From contig OY776125.1 in NCBI GenBank assembly GCA_963675135.1, positions 41,446,513 through 41,510,512 on the forward strand: a stretch of DNA of 64,000 nt, written 5' to 3'. Positions within the stretch are counted from its first letter, which is position 1, and each line of letters starts with the position of its first letter. The DNA comes from Galeopsis tetrahit. Taxonomy: Eukaryota; Streptophyta; Magnoliopsida; Lamiales; Lamiaceae. The notes under the pieces were generated by a model. That model saw only the letters and a list, made by a program, of their open reading frames with translations. It ran no database searches and was not told the origin of the DNA. Of this stretch, positions 37,501 to 47,174 are shown in pieces. Position numbers and translations under genes: made by a program.

Positions 37501-37928
37501 CTTTTGGCAACAAGACAGACTGCTTCAGGGGTTTTGCTCCAATCTGCAAAATAGACATTTCCCTTTCTCACCCCTGCTAGTAGCACCTGTTGTGTTGATT
37601 TGTTTTTGATAGTACATTCATTTGGTGCAAATTCAACACAATATCCTTTGTCACAGATTTGACTTATAGACAGCAAGTTATATTTTAGGCCTAGAACATA
37701 TGAGACATCAGTAATTTTAACACTACCAATGTTTAATGTACCATAGCCTCTTGTGATGCCTTGAGAGCTGTCTCCAAAGGTTACTGAAGGACCATCTTTT
37801 TCTATGAAGTCAGAGAGAAGCTCCTTGTTTCCAGTCATGTGCCTTGAACATCCACTCTCCAGGTACCATGCTGTTTTCTTGTTGATGCTTCTCTTCTTTT
37901 TGGGGTCCTTGCAGTCCTGCAAAGTCAA
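34533..37928 (-). CDS. Copia-2 pol polyprotein (protease-integrase-RT-RNase H)
   Basis: One open frame of about 1,131 codons. The retrotransposon polyprotein copies RNA to DNA and integrates it. Visible order: protease-like WYLESGCSRHMTG (21-33); GAG-pre-integrase with CQPCQEGKQ (186-194); integrase core HMDLFGP (Asp217), IRSDKGTEF (Asp280), NGVAERRNR (Glu316); integrase C-terminus with YFHIFGCKCF (377-386); an acidic linker (about 440-600); RT with GTKWVFKNK (667-675), VYQMDVKSAFLNG (728-740), YVDDIIFG (814-821); and RNase H with SDADYGG (977-983), STTEAEY (1016-1022), FCDNNSA (1052-1058). The protease catalytic Asp is Glu (codon GAG at 37857-37859). There is no ATG: the frame opens just before the gag stop and overlaps gag by only a few bases, so translation needs a frameshift, restart or splicing. 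Confidence 0.95.
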   Translation of the reverse strand: MTLQDCKDPKKKRSINKKTAWYLESGCSRHMTGNKELLSDFIEKDGPSVTFGDSSQGITRGYGTLNIGSVKITDVSYVLGLKYNLLSISQICDKGYCVEFAPNECTIKNKSTQQVLLAGVRKGNVYFADWSKTPEAVCLVAKSTNEQSWLWHKRLNHLNFKTINKIARNSLVKGLPNQVFTKEHICQPCQEGKQIKASFKGKPVISTERVLQLLHMDLFGPIIPVSINGRKYALVIFDDFSRYTWVVFLLNKKETQVKLPELMMRLSNEKGLSIVKIRSDKGTEFINSYINEYCSKNGITHETSAARTPQQNGVAERRNRTLKEAARTLIAESKLPKRFWAEAISTACHTQNRSLITKGQGKTPYQIWKGRLPTVAYFHIFGCKCFIHNNEKEQLKAFDSKADEGIFVGYSQISKAYRVYNCKTLIVEETPHVVFNESINEFRDINLNIDEITQRTTRLRLQGKETVFVDVTQPELHENQKLDNLPDSNQPVDNQPEGEIELTDPIPVQKQVTTTNEEAGNAEVVNGSTIQGGTNENVNLSDNEDNTPEYDPELDPSINFPEFNESSDPTSDEDNPPERIRSRRTWLQDHPPSLILGNPSEGIKTRRFHGESALFCCFLSEQEPKDIEEALQDTNWIIAMQEELNQFTRNEVWELVDRPTHQDVIGTKWVFKNKKNENDIIVRNKARLVAKGYCQSEGIDYDETFAPVARLEAIRLFLAYAAHMRFKVYQMDVKSAFLNGVLKEEVYVEQPPGFEEGDKVYRLKRALYGLKQAPRAWYDTLSQFLLDHGFVKGTVDRTLFRICEGDDILLVQIYVDDIIFGSPNEKLCEKFSKLMQSKFEMSMMGLMNFFLGLQVTQSKKGIFINQAKYTRDMIKKFGCASSKPVRIPMNTNWKMDPDEGGESTNSTNYRGIIGSLLYLTASRPDITFAVGVCARFQANPKKSHLDAAKRILRYLKGSENLGLWYPADDNIELTGYSDADYGGCRIDRKSTSRTCQFLGNKLISWFSKKQNTVATSTTEAEYVAAGSCCAQILWLRQQLRDYKVISNEVPIFCDNNSAIAISQNPVLHTRCKHVDIKHHFIRDHVEKKDIKLVKIHTDKQKADILTKPLAEARFLELSAELGLLDPGKMEK

Positions 37929-40393
37929 AATTTAGGTACCCTTTGAGTGTTGGGTCCTAGAGGGTTAGCTGTACCTTTTGGAACCCAAATCTGCCTGATA
38001 ACTCTGATTGATTCAAAGTGACTGACTTGGTTTCCATTTACATCTACATACACAGTTTGACCCTTAAATGCCTTGGGTGATCTCTGTGTATAAGTGTTAG
38101 CTTTGTAGAGTTCAGGAGAGTTGGTAAATTTCTTTGGGACATTTCTCCTGAAGTTACTAAGCTTAGGTGCAGCTGGGTAAGACTTTTGAGGATAGGCTTT
38201 TGGATGGCCTTTTCCATTTGGCATGTAAGGTCCAGGCTTCCTGAATGTTTTATACCTATCAGAGGGTATTGGCCTTAATCCATTCAGTTGAGGTTGCCTC
38301 ATTTGAGTTGGCCTCTTCTGAACAGGTTTTGGATAACTCCTCTGATGATGATTCAGATAGGTTGGCCTTCCATTAGTTCTACCTTTCTGAACCTCATTCC
38401 TCCTGTAAGCAATGCCTTTAACCTTTTCCAAAGGTGTGGGTTTAGGTACATTGTTTACCTGAGTTGGTATAAAAATTCCTTTTCCCTTATCCTTGATCAG
38501 TGGTTGATTTACTTCAATTTCATTTTGTTGTTCCACTGATCTCACAAAAGTCATCTTAGAATTGCTTGATGAAGCAATGCTAAGAACAGGTGAGGGTTCA
38601 AATGGATTATAGCCTAATCCATCCCTTTGAGCAAATGGTCTTTGAAACCCTTGAATTTCCTCTATTGCCTTAGCAGATTTGTTCAAGGCAGACATTTTCA
38701 TTTTCAAGCTCCCCTCACTTAATTTTAGAGTATCAAATTCTCTTGAGAGATTGTTAAATTTAGCTTGAAGAGTTCTAGAGTCAAAATCCTTTTTCTTTAG
38801 AGCCTGATTTTGTTCATCAATCAGCTTTTGTTGTTCAGAGACTTTGAGAGACATTTCTTCATGTTCTCTCATAATCTGTTGATACAACTTAGTTGATTTA
38901 ATGTCAACTTCAGATTCAGGAGAATTGGACATTTTGACTTTAGACCTCAACTGTTCATTTTCTCTCAGAGCCATATTACATACTTCTTGCATTCTGGTGA
39001 AATCTTCCAACAACTTTTCAAAGTCAAGATGGATTTCACTAGATTCATGTGTGTTAATTGACAAGTTGGAAGTTGAACATACCTCTTCATCTTCAAGTGC
39101 CATTTGACAGTCCTCATCACTATCACTGTTGGAGAACAGTCCATCATCAGAAGAGTAGACACTCTCCTCACTTGCTGAATCTCCAGCTACCATAGCCTTC
39201 CTGTTGTTCAGCCTTTTATCTCTTTTGTTTTGCCTTTCCTTCCTTTCTTTTGCACTGAGGTCAGGACAGTCATACTGAAAATGACCCTTCTTCTGGCAGT
39301 TGTAACACACATCTTCATCATCATTCTTCTTACTTGAGGATTCCTTCCTCCTTGATGATGATGGTTCACCTTTGCTGAATTTCTTCCTATCAGCATATCT
39401 GTCTTCTTTCTTTTCATCAGAATCTTTGTCCTCTGATTTATGTTCAGGAGAACTGAATCTCCTTCTGGTTCTGTTATTTTGGTAGAACTTCTTGTATCTA
39501 CCAAATCTGGAGTTGAGCTTCTCAAATCTTCTAGCCATGAGTGCCAACTCCTCCTTTATTTCAGATTTTGAAACAGACTGAGAGGATCTTTGAGTAATCT
39601 TCTTTTCTGTTTCAGCAGCTTTGAAGGCAACACCTTTGTTTGAAGAGGATGGCTCTTCATGCACCTTCTTTCTGTTGAGATCAAACTCATATGCTTTGAG
39701 CTCAGAGAATACTTGCTGCATTGGCATGTTGTCAAGATTGCTGGTATTTTGCATCATGACAGAGTATATGTCCCACTTGGATGTGAGACTTCTCAAGATC
39801 TTCAGAGCAACCTCTCTTTTGGCATAGAACTTGCCAAGAGAGTTTATTTCATTCATGATGTCAGTGAACCTGCCATCAAGATGATCAATAGTTTCATTGG
39901 CCTCCATAGAGAATTGTTCATATTTTTGGATAACCACTTGAAGCTTGTTCTTCTTGATCTTTTGGGTACCTTCACACATAAGTGCTAAGGTATCCCAAAT
40001 CTCTTTAGCTGATGTGCAGTGGTACACTCTCCCCATCACTGCATCTGGAATTGTCTGGTACAATGTGTTCATTGCAATGTAGTTCAGGTTGTGCCTTTTT
40101 CTTTCTTCAGCTGTAAGGTCATCTTCATCTTTTTGCAGCAACTCCCTTGGATCAGCTTTTTGAGCATCAGTGAGCTTGGGATTTGCTTTAGTGAATGTAA
40201 ATGGCCCTCTAGTGATGACTTTAAGCATCTCATCATGCTGGCAAGTAAGATGTGCTCTCATCCTGATCTTCCAGAAATCATAGTTCTCAATTGAGAACAT
40301 TGGCAGTTTGTGATGAGAAATATGACTGACTTGGTTTGGACCCATATTGTTGATGGTGTTGACAGCATCTCCTGGAACTGCATTGTTAGCCAT
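37925..40393 (-). CDS. Copia-2 gag
   Basis: 822 codons, intact, starting MANNAVPGD about 140 bp after the LTR. Gag forms the particle that packages element RNA. Domains: N-terminal substrate segment with FSIENYDFWKIRMRAHL (33-49), the Copia gag (UBN2-type) region with KEIWDTLALMCEGTQ (130-144) and ETIDHLDGRFTDIMNEI (167-183), a basic/acidic Ser-rich linker, and a CCHC knuckle CYNCQKKGHFQYDC (Cys363, Cys366, His371, Cys376). After this comes an acidic region, a probable coiled coil (about 470-600, with KVSEQQKLIDEQNQALKKKD), and a basic Pro/Lys/Arg-rich tail. It ends ...VPKF with TGA at 37925-37927. It is longer than ordinary Copia gag, as in Sireviruses. Confidence 0.94.
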   Translation of the reverse strand: MANNAVPGDAVNTINNMGPNQVSHISHHKLPMFSIENYDFWKIRMRAHLTCQHDEMLKVITRGPFTFTKANPKLTDAQKADPRELLQKDEDDLTAEERKRHNLNYIAMNTLYQTIPDAVMGRVYHCTSAKEIWDTLALMCEGTQKIKKNKLQVVIQKYEQFSMEANETIDHLDGRFTDIMNEINSLGKFYAKREVALKILRSLTSKWDIYSVMMQNTSNLDNMPMQQVFSELKAYEFDLNRKKVHEEPSSSNKGVAFKAAETEKKITQRSSQSVSKSEIKEELALMARRFEKLNSRFGRYKKFYQNNRTRRRFSSPEHKSEDKDSDEKKEDRYADRKKFSKGEPSSSRRKESSSKKNDDEDVCYNCQKKGHFQYDCPDLSAKERKERQNKRDKRLNNRKAMVAGDSASEESVYSSDDGLFSNSDSDEDCQMALEDEEVCSTSNLSINTHESSEIHLDFEKLLEDFTRMQEVCNMALRENEQLRSKVKMSNSPESEVDIKSTKLYQQIMREHEEMSLKVSEQQKLIDEQNQALKKKDFDSRTLQAKFNNLSREFDTLKLSEGSLKMKMSALNKSAKAIEEIQGFQRPFAQRDGLGYNPFEPSPVLSIASSSNSKMTFVRSVEQQNEIEVNQPLIKDKGKGIFIPTQVNNVPKPTPLEKVKGIAYRRNEVQKGRTNGRPTYLNHHQRSYPKPVQKRPTQMRQPQLNGLRPIPSDRYKTFRKPGPYMPNGKGHPKAYPQKSYPAAPKLSNFRRNVPKKFTNSPELYKANTYTQRSPKAFKGQTVYVDVNGNQVSHFESIRVIRQIWVPKGTANPLGPNTQRVPKF

Positions 40394-40517
40394 TTCAACA
40401 AATGTAATATAAGATGAACACAGATAAGTTTTTCAGAAATTTGGATCAGTTCAGTGACCACAGAAAATGTGATTTTGAAAATCAGTTGGATTTTCAGAAG
40501 CAGTGGTCTTTGAACCC

Positions 40518-40531
40518 CTGCTCTGATACCA
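40518..40531 (-). other. Copia-2 primer binding site (tRNA-iMet)
   Basis: TGGTATCAGAGCAG on the - strand, two bases after the 5' LTR end. Complementary to the 3' end of initiator tRNA-Met. Confidence 0.93.
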
Positions 40532-40533
40532 CT

Positions 40534-42135
40534 TGTTGGTCCTTGGTGGAGTATAACACAAGTGTATAGGGGGGGAATGCACTTGTGTATGCAAATTATT
40601 TTCTTTTTGATAAACTGGTCTTATTAGGCAAGTTGTCTCACAACTGGTCTGAGTGTGAACTTTGATAGATACTTGTCCTACTGATTACTATTAAGTGATC
40701 AGTTGGCTAAATATCTAAAAGAGTTGCTAAGTGCGGAATGTGGTTGGCCTTTACTCAAAGAAATACTCCAAGTTGATTTCTGAAAAACACAGTTATTAGG
40801 GACTTTGTCCAAAACTGGTTTTCTTAGCTTACTGAGTTTTGCTCTTTAAAAAATGATTGAATATAAGTGCAATAAAGAGTGCAGTAAGTAAATGGCACAC
40901 AAGTTTATAGTGGTTCAGAGACTCAAGCTCCTACATCCACTTTCCCTGATTGAACAGGATAATTCCTTCTCAATGGAATTAGCTTGTTTTATAGTGCCAA
41001 GGTGCACTGATCAACAACACTCTCTTAGTGTCTTGATCCCTAGGATAATTTGAGTCCTAGTGCTCAATCTCTCTGAGTTAAGGCTGTGTTTCACACTAAC
41101 AGTCCTTAACTCCTCACTTCTACAACAAACACTCTCTTCACTAAATGAGATAAGGTTTGAGGTTTGGTTCCAACTAATAGAGATATCCTTTACAATAAGA
41201 ACAGTGTAAAGGCTTAGGATATCTCAATGCTAAGCTAGGATGTTTACAAAGATTGGCTTAGCTGACTTGAAGTGATTCAGGAAACTTGGAATTCTAGAGA
41301 ACAGATTGGTTTCCTTTTGAAAGCTTGATGATAGTTTGATAGCTTGTAGTTGGATAATGAATTCCTTTGATCACTTCTGTATTTATAGACAATTTGAACA
41401 ACTAACCGTTGGAGGGATTAGCATTTCAAATATGTCTATTTGCAGCACCATTGAAACGGTTATGAGGCTTGACATCCTTTTATCCACTGTGTAAAAGAGG
41501 TCTTCAATGGTTGCTTGAATGAGTGTGTTGACTTTTGACAAATGCGGCTGAGAAGACTTGTGTCAGTTTCCAATTTTGCACATTGTCCTAGGTTGATTTG
41601 TGGCAAACTTTACACACAACCAACGGTCAGATGGGACAAGCTCCCTGAACATTCCTGCTGCAGTTTTAGAATGTTCCAACATTCATTCAATGCTTCACTC
41701 TTTAATGCTCTAAGTCTTTAATGCTTGGTTCAGGCATGATTGGCAATAAATGCTTCATTGAATGTATCTTCTGTAAGCTTTTGACATTTAATTCTCTTGA
41801 TCATTTGTACTTCAACTGCCTAGATCTTTTGCATTTATGAGCACAGCTTCAGTATACTAGAACTTTTCAGCCAGGTTGTCCATTTGGTAAGTTTGTCTTG
41901 AATAGATCAGTAACTTTGTCCTATAGACCTATCAAGCTGCCTAACATTCCAGCTTTGGACAACTATCCTGATCACTAATATCTCATAACATTTCTGAGAT
42001 TTTAACTTAAGCATACTATACATCAAGTGTTCTGGGACAACTTGCCTGAACAATACTTTGAGCATATCTCAACTAATCTGTACATCATCATTCAGGAGTT
42101 TTGGTATCTAGATCAAAATCATTTTATTCCCAACA
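40534..42135 (-). repeat. Copia-2 5' LTR
   Basis: 1,602 bp, almost identical to 27162-28765. It carries the element promoter. It is followed on the + side by the ACAGA target duplication and the interrupted gag of Copia-1. Confidence 0.95.
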
Positions 42136-42140
42136 ACAGA

Positions 42141-43800
42141 TATACTTCCTTTTAACCTTTTGAGACTCTGTTTCTGCAGATGTTGCACCAGATGTGTCAA
42201 CATTTGCCTTAACAAATTTCACAGGTTTTCTAAATTTATCAGAAATAGAAGCAGTAATACCATCATAACCTAAACCATGATTATTAGACTTACCGGTAGC
42301 TATAGCATTATTTACCTCAGAAGCACTCTTGGAATATTTCTTGAAACATAAAGTAGAATTTATCAGTTTCTCCTTTAAGTTGCAGATTTCCAGATCTCTT
42401 TTGGTAAGAATAACTTCTAGCTTGGTGATTGTGTCTATCAGATCCTCATTCCTTTTATTCAGAGAATCAAGGGTGAGTTTCTGATTCTTCCAATCATCTA
42501 ACAGCTTTTGGTATTCATTGTCATCAGTCCTTTTTCCTGCATCATCAACTAAACCATTAAAACAATTCAAATCTGGGTGACTCTGTTCTGATGTTGTTGT
42601 AGATGTTGAAGCATCAGGTACAACATCATAATCTGTTTCATCCAGATCATCATCTGAGGAATCATTATAATCAATTCTGGTAAAATTAGAATATTCATTC
42701 TGGTTTAATTCATCAAGATCATCATCAGAATCATCACTCAAGGTAGCACTAAAATTCAGTTTTTGCTTAAGTCTAGTATTGGCACATTCATTTGCATAAT
42801 GGCCATAACCAGAACAAGCATTGCATTGAACTGATTTTCGAAATTGAGGATCATACCTTGGTTTACCTTCACTCTATGATAGTCTTGGTGTGAATTGACC
42901 TTTCCTCCTTTCTGGTTGAGGTGTTGATGTGTTGATTTGAATCTTAGGCTGAATGTTGCTAGATTTGTTCACAGATTTCTTAAGAAATTTATTAAAGTGC
43001 TTAGTAAGTAAGGCAATGTTGTTAGGATCCTTGAGACATTTATCAAGCAATTCTTCATCAGAATCAACTTCAGTAATGATAGGTTGAATCTCAGAAATTT
43101 ATGATGTTTCTCCTTTAAAAACCACAACTTTCTTATCAGCATCATTTTCATCAACTTGATTAGTGTTTATTTCATATGTTCTAAGAATACTCACTAACTC
43201 ATTTTGACTTAATGTATCTGTATTTTTTGCCTCTTCAATAGCACAAATTTTAGCATCAAATCTTTTAGGAACAGATCTTAATATCTTATGAACTACTCTA
43301 ACATTAGAAATATGGTCACCAAGAGAATGTGATTCATTGATTATCTCACTTAACCTTTCATTGTAGGATGAAATGGTTTCATCTTCCCTCATTCGGAGAT
43401 TCTCAAACTTTGTCCCCAACATTCGAAGCTTAGTCCTTCGAACACTGTCTGAACCCTCACAATGCTCTTGCAACCTGTCCCATGCATCTTTAGAAGTAGA
43501 ACAGTTAGATATAATTTTAAACATTGAAACATCAACATAAGTAAAAATAGCATTTAAAGCTTTAGAATTGTAGCTTGCTGTTGTTATTTCATCAGCCGTC
43601 CAATCAACTTCTCTTTTGAGTTAAACTTCACCATCTGGGTCTGCTGGTCTCTTTGGAGCTTCCCAACCTGTAAGTACAGTCCTCCAAGCACGTTCATCAA
43701 TTGACTTGATGTACATACGCATCTTAGGCTTCCAATAAGAATAATTTGAACAATCTAAAACGGGTGGCCTAAGTGCAGTGGATATGTGATGTGTTTCCAT
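42141..43800 (-). pseudogene. Copia-1 gag, broken
   Basis: Starts METHHISTALRPPVLDC at 43800. It has the Copia gag (UBN2-type) region with DAWDRLQEHCEGSDSVRRTK and ETISSYNERLSEIINES, then an intact CCHC knuckle CNACSGYGHYANEC (about 42780-42820), an acidic SDDSDDDLDELN stretch and a coiled-coil-like segment. It runs in one frame to the point where Copia-2 is inserted, within a second, degenerate knuckle (rest at 27161). In-frame stops: TAA at 43621-43623, TAA at 43099-43101, TAG at 42874-42876. No frameshift is seen, so inactivation is by point mutations. Confidence 0.88.
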
Positions 43801-43860
43801 TGCTAAACTAAACTAAAAACACACTTGACCAAAGATCTAACCTAGTGTCGTCAGGTATCA

Positions 43861-43872
43861 GCTCTGATACCA
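43861..43872 (-). other. Copia-1 primer binding site (tRNA-iMet)
   Basis: TGGTATCAGAGC on the - strand, two bases from the end of the 5' LTR. Confidence 0.92.
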
Positions 43873-43874
43873 AC

Positions 43875-44733
43875 TGAAAGTGTGCTGGGGTGTATAAAAG
43901 TGTTTAAGTATAAGTAGATAAATGTTGCACAGAATGTTGAGACAAATAGTGCAACACTGACTCTAACAGAATATCAGAAATTAAGATACACAGCGGAAGA
44001 CTTGAAACACTAAAAACAAACGAAACACAATGGAAATACTTTTAACATAGATTTTATAAAAAATCTATGTCTGCCTTATGGCGTAAAATCAATACTTATC
44101 TTCAAGTACAAATGTTGTGTGAAATGTTACAACAATAACTTTCACAACGAAACTATAAACGAGGCAGGTGCCAAGTCTAGAAAACGAACTAAGTGTATAA
44201 GTTATACACTGTCGAAATGCCTAGTCTATCTAATGATTACACTCTCAATAGATAAGAAGACACACATCCATACGGGTGGTATACAACGTATGATCTAAAA
44301 TGTAGAACTATTGGCCACAATTTTCTAACAGGGATGAACGCTCGGTCTAGGATATTGATCGAATAGAACACACTGAATTATGAAGCCTTCAATCGGTATT
44401 TATAGAGGTGGTATGCGAATTCTAGAGGCTTCCACATTGAGGTCCTATTTTTTAGGAACTCAAGTTCCACAACTTCCATGATCTTTCTAGATCCTTCTTG
44501 CATGCTCCAGGTCGTTCTAAATGGTTCCAGACTGCTCTAGCATGTTCTCCAATGTTCTGGAATCTTCCAGGTTCCAGATCCTTGTAGAAGCTTCTAGATC
44601 CTGCCACAAATGCGACAACATTTAGATCAACATTTAATGTAGCATTTCAAAAAAGATTTAGAAAAAATCTCGGAAGGTCAAATTAAGATGTTGTTGATAA
44701 TGTTAAAGCATTTAAGAATTAACAACATCTACA
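43875..44733 (-). repeat. Copia-1 5' LTR
   Basis: 859 bp, partner of 13750-14611. The target duplication ACTAT follows at 44734-44738. Confidence 0.92.
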
Positions 44734-44743
44734 ACTATGTAGA

Positions 44744-44955
44744 TATATTTTAGGATATATATATATATTATAATAATAATAATATTATTATATTATATCT
44801 TCAATTCCATATGACAATATATATATCAATTGATTCTCTAATGAAAATATTCCAAAAATTGATATAAATATATTTTAGGTTAGATATATATATATATATA
44901 TATATTATAATAATATTATATCTTCAATTCCATATGACAATATATATATCAATTT
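44744..44955. repeat. Tandem duplication, period about 125 bp
   Basis: Two copies of a unit starting TATATTTTAGG, with (AT)n, TAATAATATTATATCTTCAA and TTCCATATGACAATATATAT segments. In the body of CACTA-1. Confidence 0.75.
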
Positions 44956-45341
44956 TAGATTAAAAAAAGTAGATGTTATTGAATAATTTTTTTAATTTGT
45001 ATAGTATTTTTAAAAAAAAATTAGATTAAAAAATAATTCTATCATCAATTTAGAAAAAGTATAAACTAGTGAAAATATTCTAAAAATTGATTCTCTAATC
45101 AACGTACGTATATATGAACCTTAGATTAAAAAAAAGAGTCATTCAATAATTTTTAAAAGTTTATAAATCTTTATAAAATTACTATTAAGACTTATCAAGA
45201 AACTTGTATAGTATTTTTTAAAAAGTTTTAGATTAAAAAATAATTCTATCATCCACTTAGAAAAAGTATAAATACGTGAAGCATTGTTAATTGTAAATAA
45301 GTCTCCATAACATAACAAAGGGAATACGATCAATTGAGATA

Positions 45342-45445
45342 AAAATCAAAAATCATTTTTATGTCAAAATGAACTTGAAATAAAAATTGAAAATCAAAAA
45401 TCATTTTTGTGTCAAAATGAACTTGAAATAAAAATTGAAAATCAA
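45342..45445. repeat. Tandem duplication, period 48 bp
   Basis: Two copies of a unit containing AAAATCAAAAATCATTTTT and TGTCAAAATGAACTTGAAAT. Confidence 0.8.
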
Positions 45446-45650
45446 TGAAGGGGTTATAGATACAAATTAAGTTAAATCTAATTTATAGAAATTAATTTTA
45501 TTTAATTTTACTAAATTTTTGAAAAATATATTTCAAGGGAAATTAAACCTAAATTATATCTAATAATATATCAATTTTTTTCCATTCTTGAAAATATGGC
45601 CGTACCTAATTCCTATCTAATAATAGGTCAATTTTTGTCCATTTTTGAAG

Positions 45651-45845
45651 ATAAGTTTATATAATAAATATAGATATTAAAATAATATTATGTTATATAT
45701 TTCATATCTTTTATATGAAAATATATTTTATATGACAATATATAAATAAGTTTATATAATAAATATAGATATTATAATAATATTATGTTATATATTTCAT
45801 ATCATTTATATGGAAATATATTTTATATGACAATATATATAATAT
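45651..45845. repeat. Tandem duplication, period 95 bp
   Basis: Two near-identical copies of a unit starting ATAAGTTTATATAATAAATA and ending ATTTTATATGACAATATATA. Confidence 0.8.
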
Positions 45846-45867
45846 ATGACTAATGACAATAATTCAT

Positions 45868-46560
45868 GAATTTCTTTCGATATCGGTAACTGAAGAACGT
45901 CTGTCAATAATAATAATATTGTCTCTACCATCAAGATTGACCAGGTAAGTTATGCATCTCAAGCCTTTATTATAATATAATTTGCCTACTATAAAACTTT
46001 ATTATAATATAATTTGCCTACTATAAATTTCTTTCAATCTTGGTAACTGAAGAACGTCTGTCAGATAAGTTGTGCATCTCAAGCCTTTACTATAATATAT
46101 TAATTTACTTATCATCAATTGGCCTACTATTATCAATTTGCCTACTATACAATAATAATATTGTCTCTACCATCAAGATTGACGAGGTAAGTTGTGCATC
46201 TCAAGCCTTTATTATAATATATCAATTTACTTATCAATTCGCCTACTATAAATTTCTTTTAATCTCGGTAATGGAAGAACGTCTGTGAATCGAAAGTGAG
46301 TGACACAAACCATCAAGATTGACAAGGTAAGTTGTGCATCTCAAGCCTTTATTATAATATATCAATTTACTTATCAATTCATCTACTATAAATTACAATT
46401 ATATGCAACACTATAAATTACAAACACAAACCATCAAGATTGACAAGGTAAGTTGTGTATCTCAAGCCTTTATTATAATATATCAATTTACTTATCAATT
46501 CGTCTACTATAAATTACAATTATTTGCAACACTATAAATTACAATTATTTGCAACTGGAT
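45868..46560 (+). repeat. Degenerate tandem array with repeated splice-donor-like motif
   Basis: Five imperfect units built around CATCAAGATTGACAAG-GTAAGTTGTGCATCTCAAGCC, followed by TTTATTATAATATATCAATT and CCTACTATAAATT. GTAAGT-type motifs lie at about 45945, 46063 (as ATAAGT), 46187, 46327 and 46448. Some units also carry GGTAACTGAAGAACGTCTGT. Unit length varies from about 120 to 140 bp. This lies in CACTA-1. Confidence 0.75.
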
Positions 46561-46570
46561 CCATTTAAAA

Positions 46571-46690
46571 TATGGATCTTAAAAGTGGGTTAATATATTT
46601 ATCTCGAAAGTATGCCTCTTAAAAGTGGGTTAATATATATATTTCGAAAGTATGCCTCTTAAAAGTGGGTTAATATATATATTTCGAAAG
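46571..46690. repeat. Tandem repeat, period 40 bp, three copies
   Basis: Unit CTTAAAAGTGGGTTAATATA then TATTTCGAAAGTATGCCT, three near-perfect copies. Confidence 0.8.
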
Positions 46691-46778
46691 TATGCCATGT
46701 CTAAGGACGCTAGCATGTTGGTTAACTTTGTTAAATTTTCTTTAACTGGAGGGGGGTCGATTCACTTCAACAAAAAAT

Positions 46779-47050
46779 TTATTTATTTTTTTCTAATTAT
46801 TTTTAAGATAATTTTTTTAAATGAAATTTTCCATTCAAGTAGTAAGTAGAAATTTGTGGTGAACTCACAATAAATGGGAGTCAAATAAATGGGTCTTGTT
46901 TAAAAATCCAACCCTTTTATTTATTTTTTTTCTAATTATTTTTAAGACAATTTTTTAAAATGAAATTTTCCATTCAAGTAATAAGTAGAATTTGGTGGTG
47001 AACTCGTAAAAAATGGGGGTCAAATAGATAAGTCTTGTTTAAAAACCCAA
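46779..47050. repeat. Tandem duplication, period about 137 bp
   Basis: Two copies sharing TTTCTAATTATTTTTAAGA, TGAAATTTTCCATTCAAGTA and GGTCTTGTTTAAAAA-type segments, a few percent diverged. Confidence 0.8.
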
Positions 47051-47174
47051 CCCATATAATCCATGAACCGTTTGTATTTGCCAAAAGATATAAAGGTATG
47101 ATCCGTTTATATTTGTCATTTAAGTGTGTCAAGTATACTACTGCACCTATTCAGGGGTAGAGCTGTTGTGTACT

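Larger units (their letters stand above)
27162..42135 (-). mobile_element. Sirevirus-type Copia (Copia-2), near-complete
   Basis: 15.0 kb with LTRs of 1,604 and 1,602 bp, perfect 5-bp duplication ACAGA (27157-27161 and 42136-42140), tRNA-iMet PBS, PPT, long gag with CCHC knuckle and coiled coil, 1,131-codon pol, and an unusually long third ORF region after pol. Large gag plus a post-pol ORF is the Sirevirus layout. LTRs differ by about 12 substitutions (about 0.75 percent by eye), so it is younger than Copia-1, which it entered. Confidence 0.95.
13750..44733 (-). mobile_element. Copia-1: LTR retrotransposon interrupted by two large insertions
   Basis: A complete LTR pair (13750-14611 and 43875-44733) with TG...CA ends, 5-bp target duplication ACTAT (13745-13749 and 44734-44738), PBS at the right LTR and PPT at the left LTR, so it reads on the - strand. 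Order: gag (43800 to 42136), continuing after the nested Sirevirus (27162-42135) into protease-integrase-RT-RNase H (27161-23873), then a third ORF (22966-15198) split by CACTA-2. An ORF after pol places it with the Sirevirus-type Copia lineage. All reading frames carry stops, so it is defective. Confidence 0.92.

Noticed and set aside
13750..44733. Reading the whole interval as one giant 31-kb retrotransposon
   Set aside because: A second complete LTR pair with its own TSD and a second full gag-pol lie inside; removing them leaves a normal-sized element.
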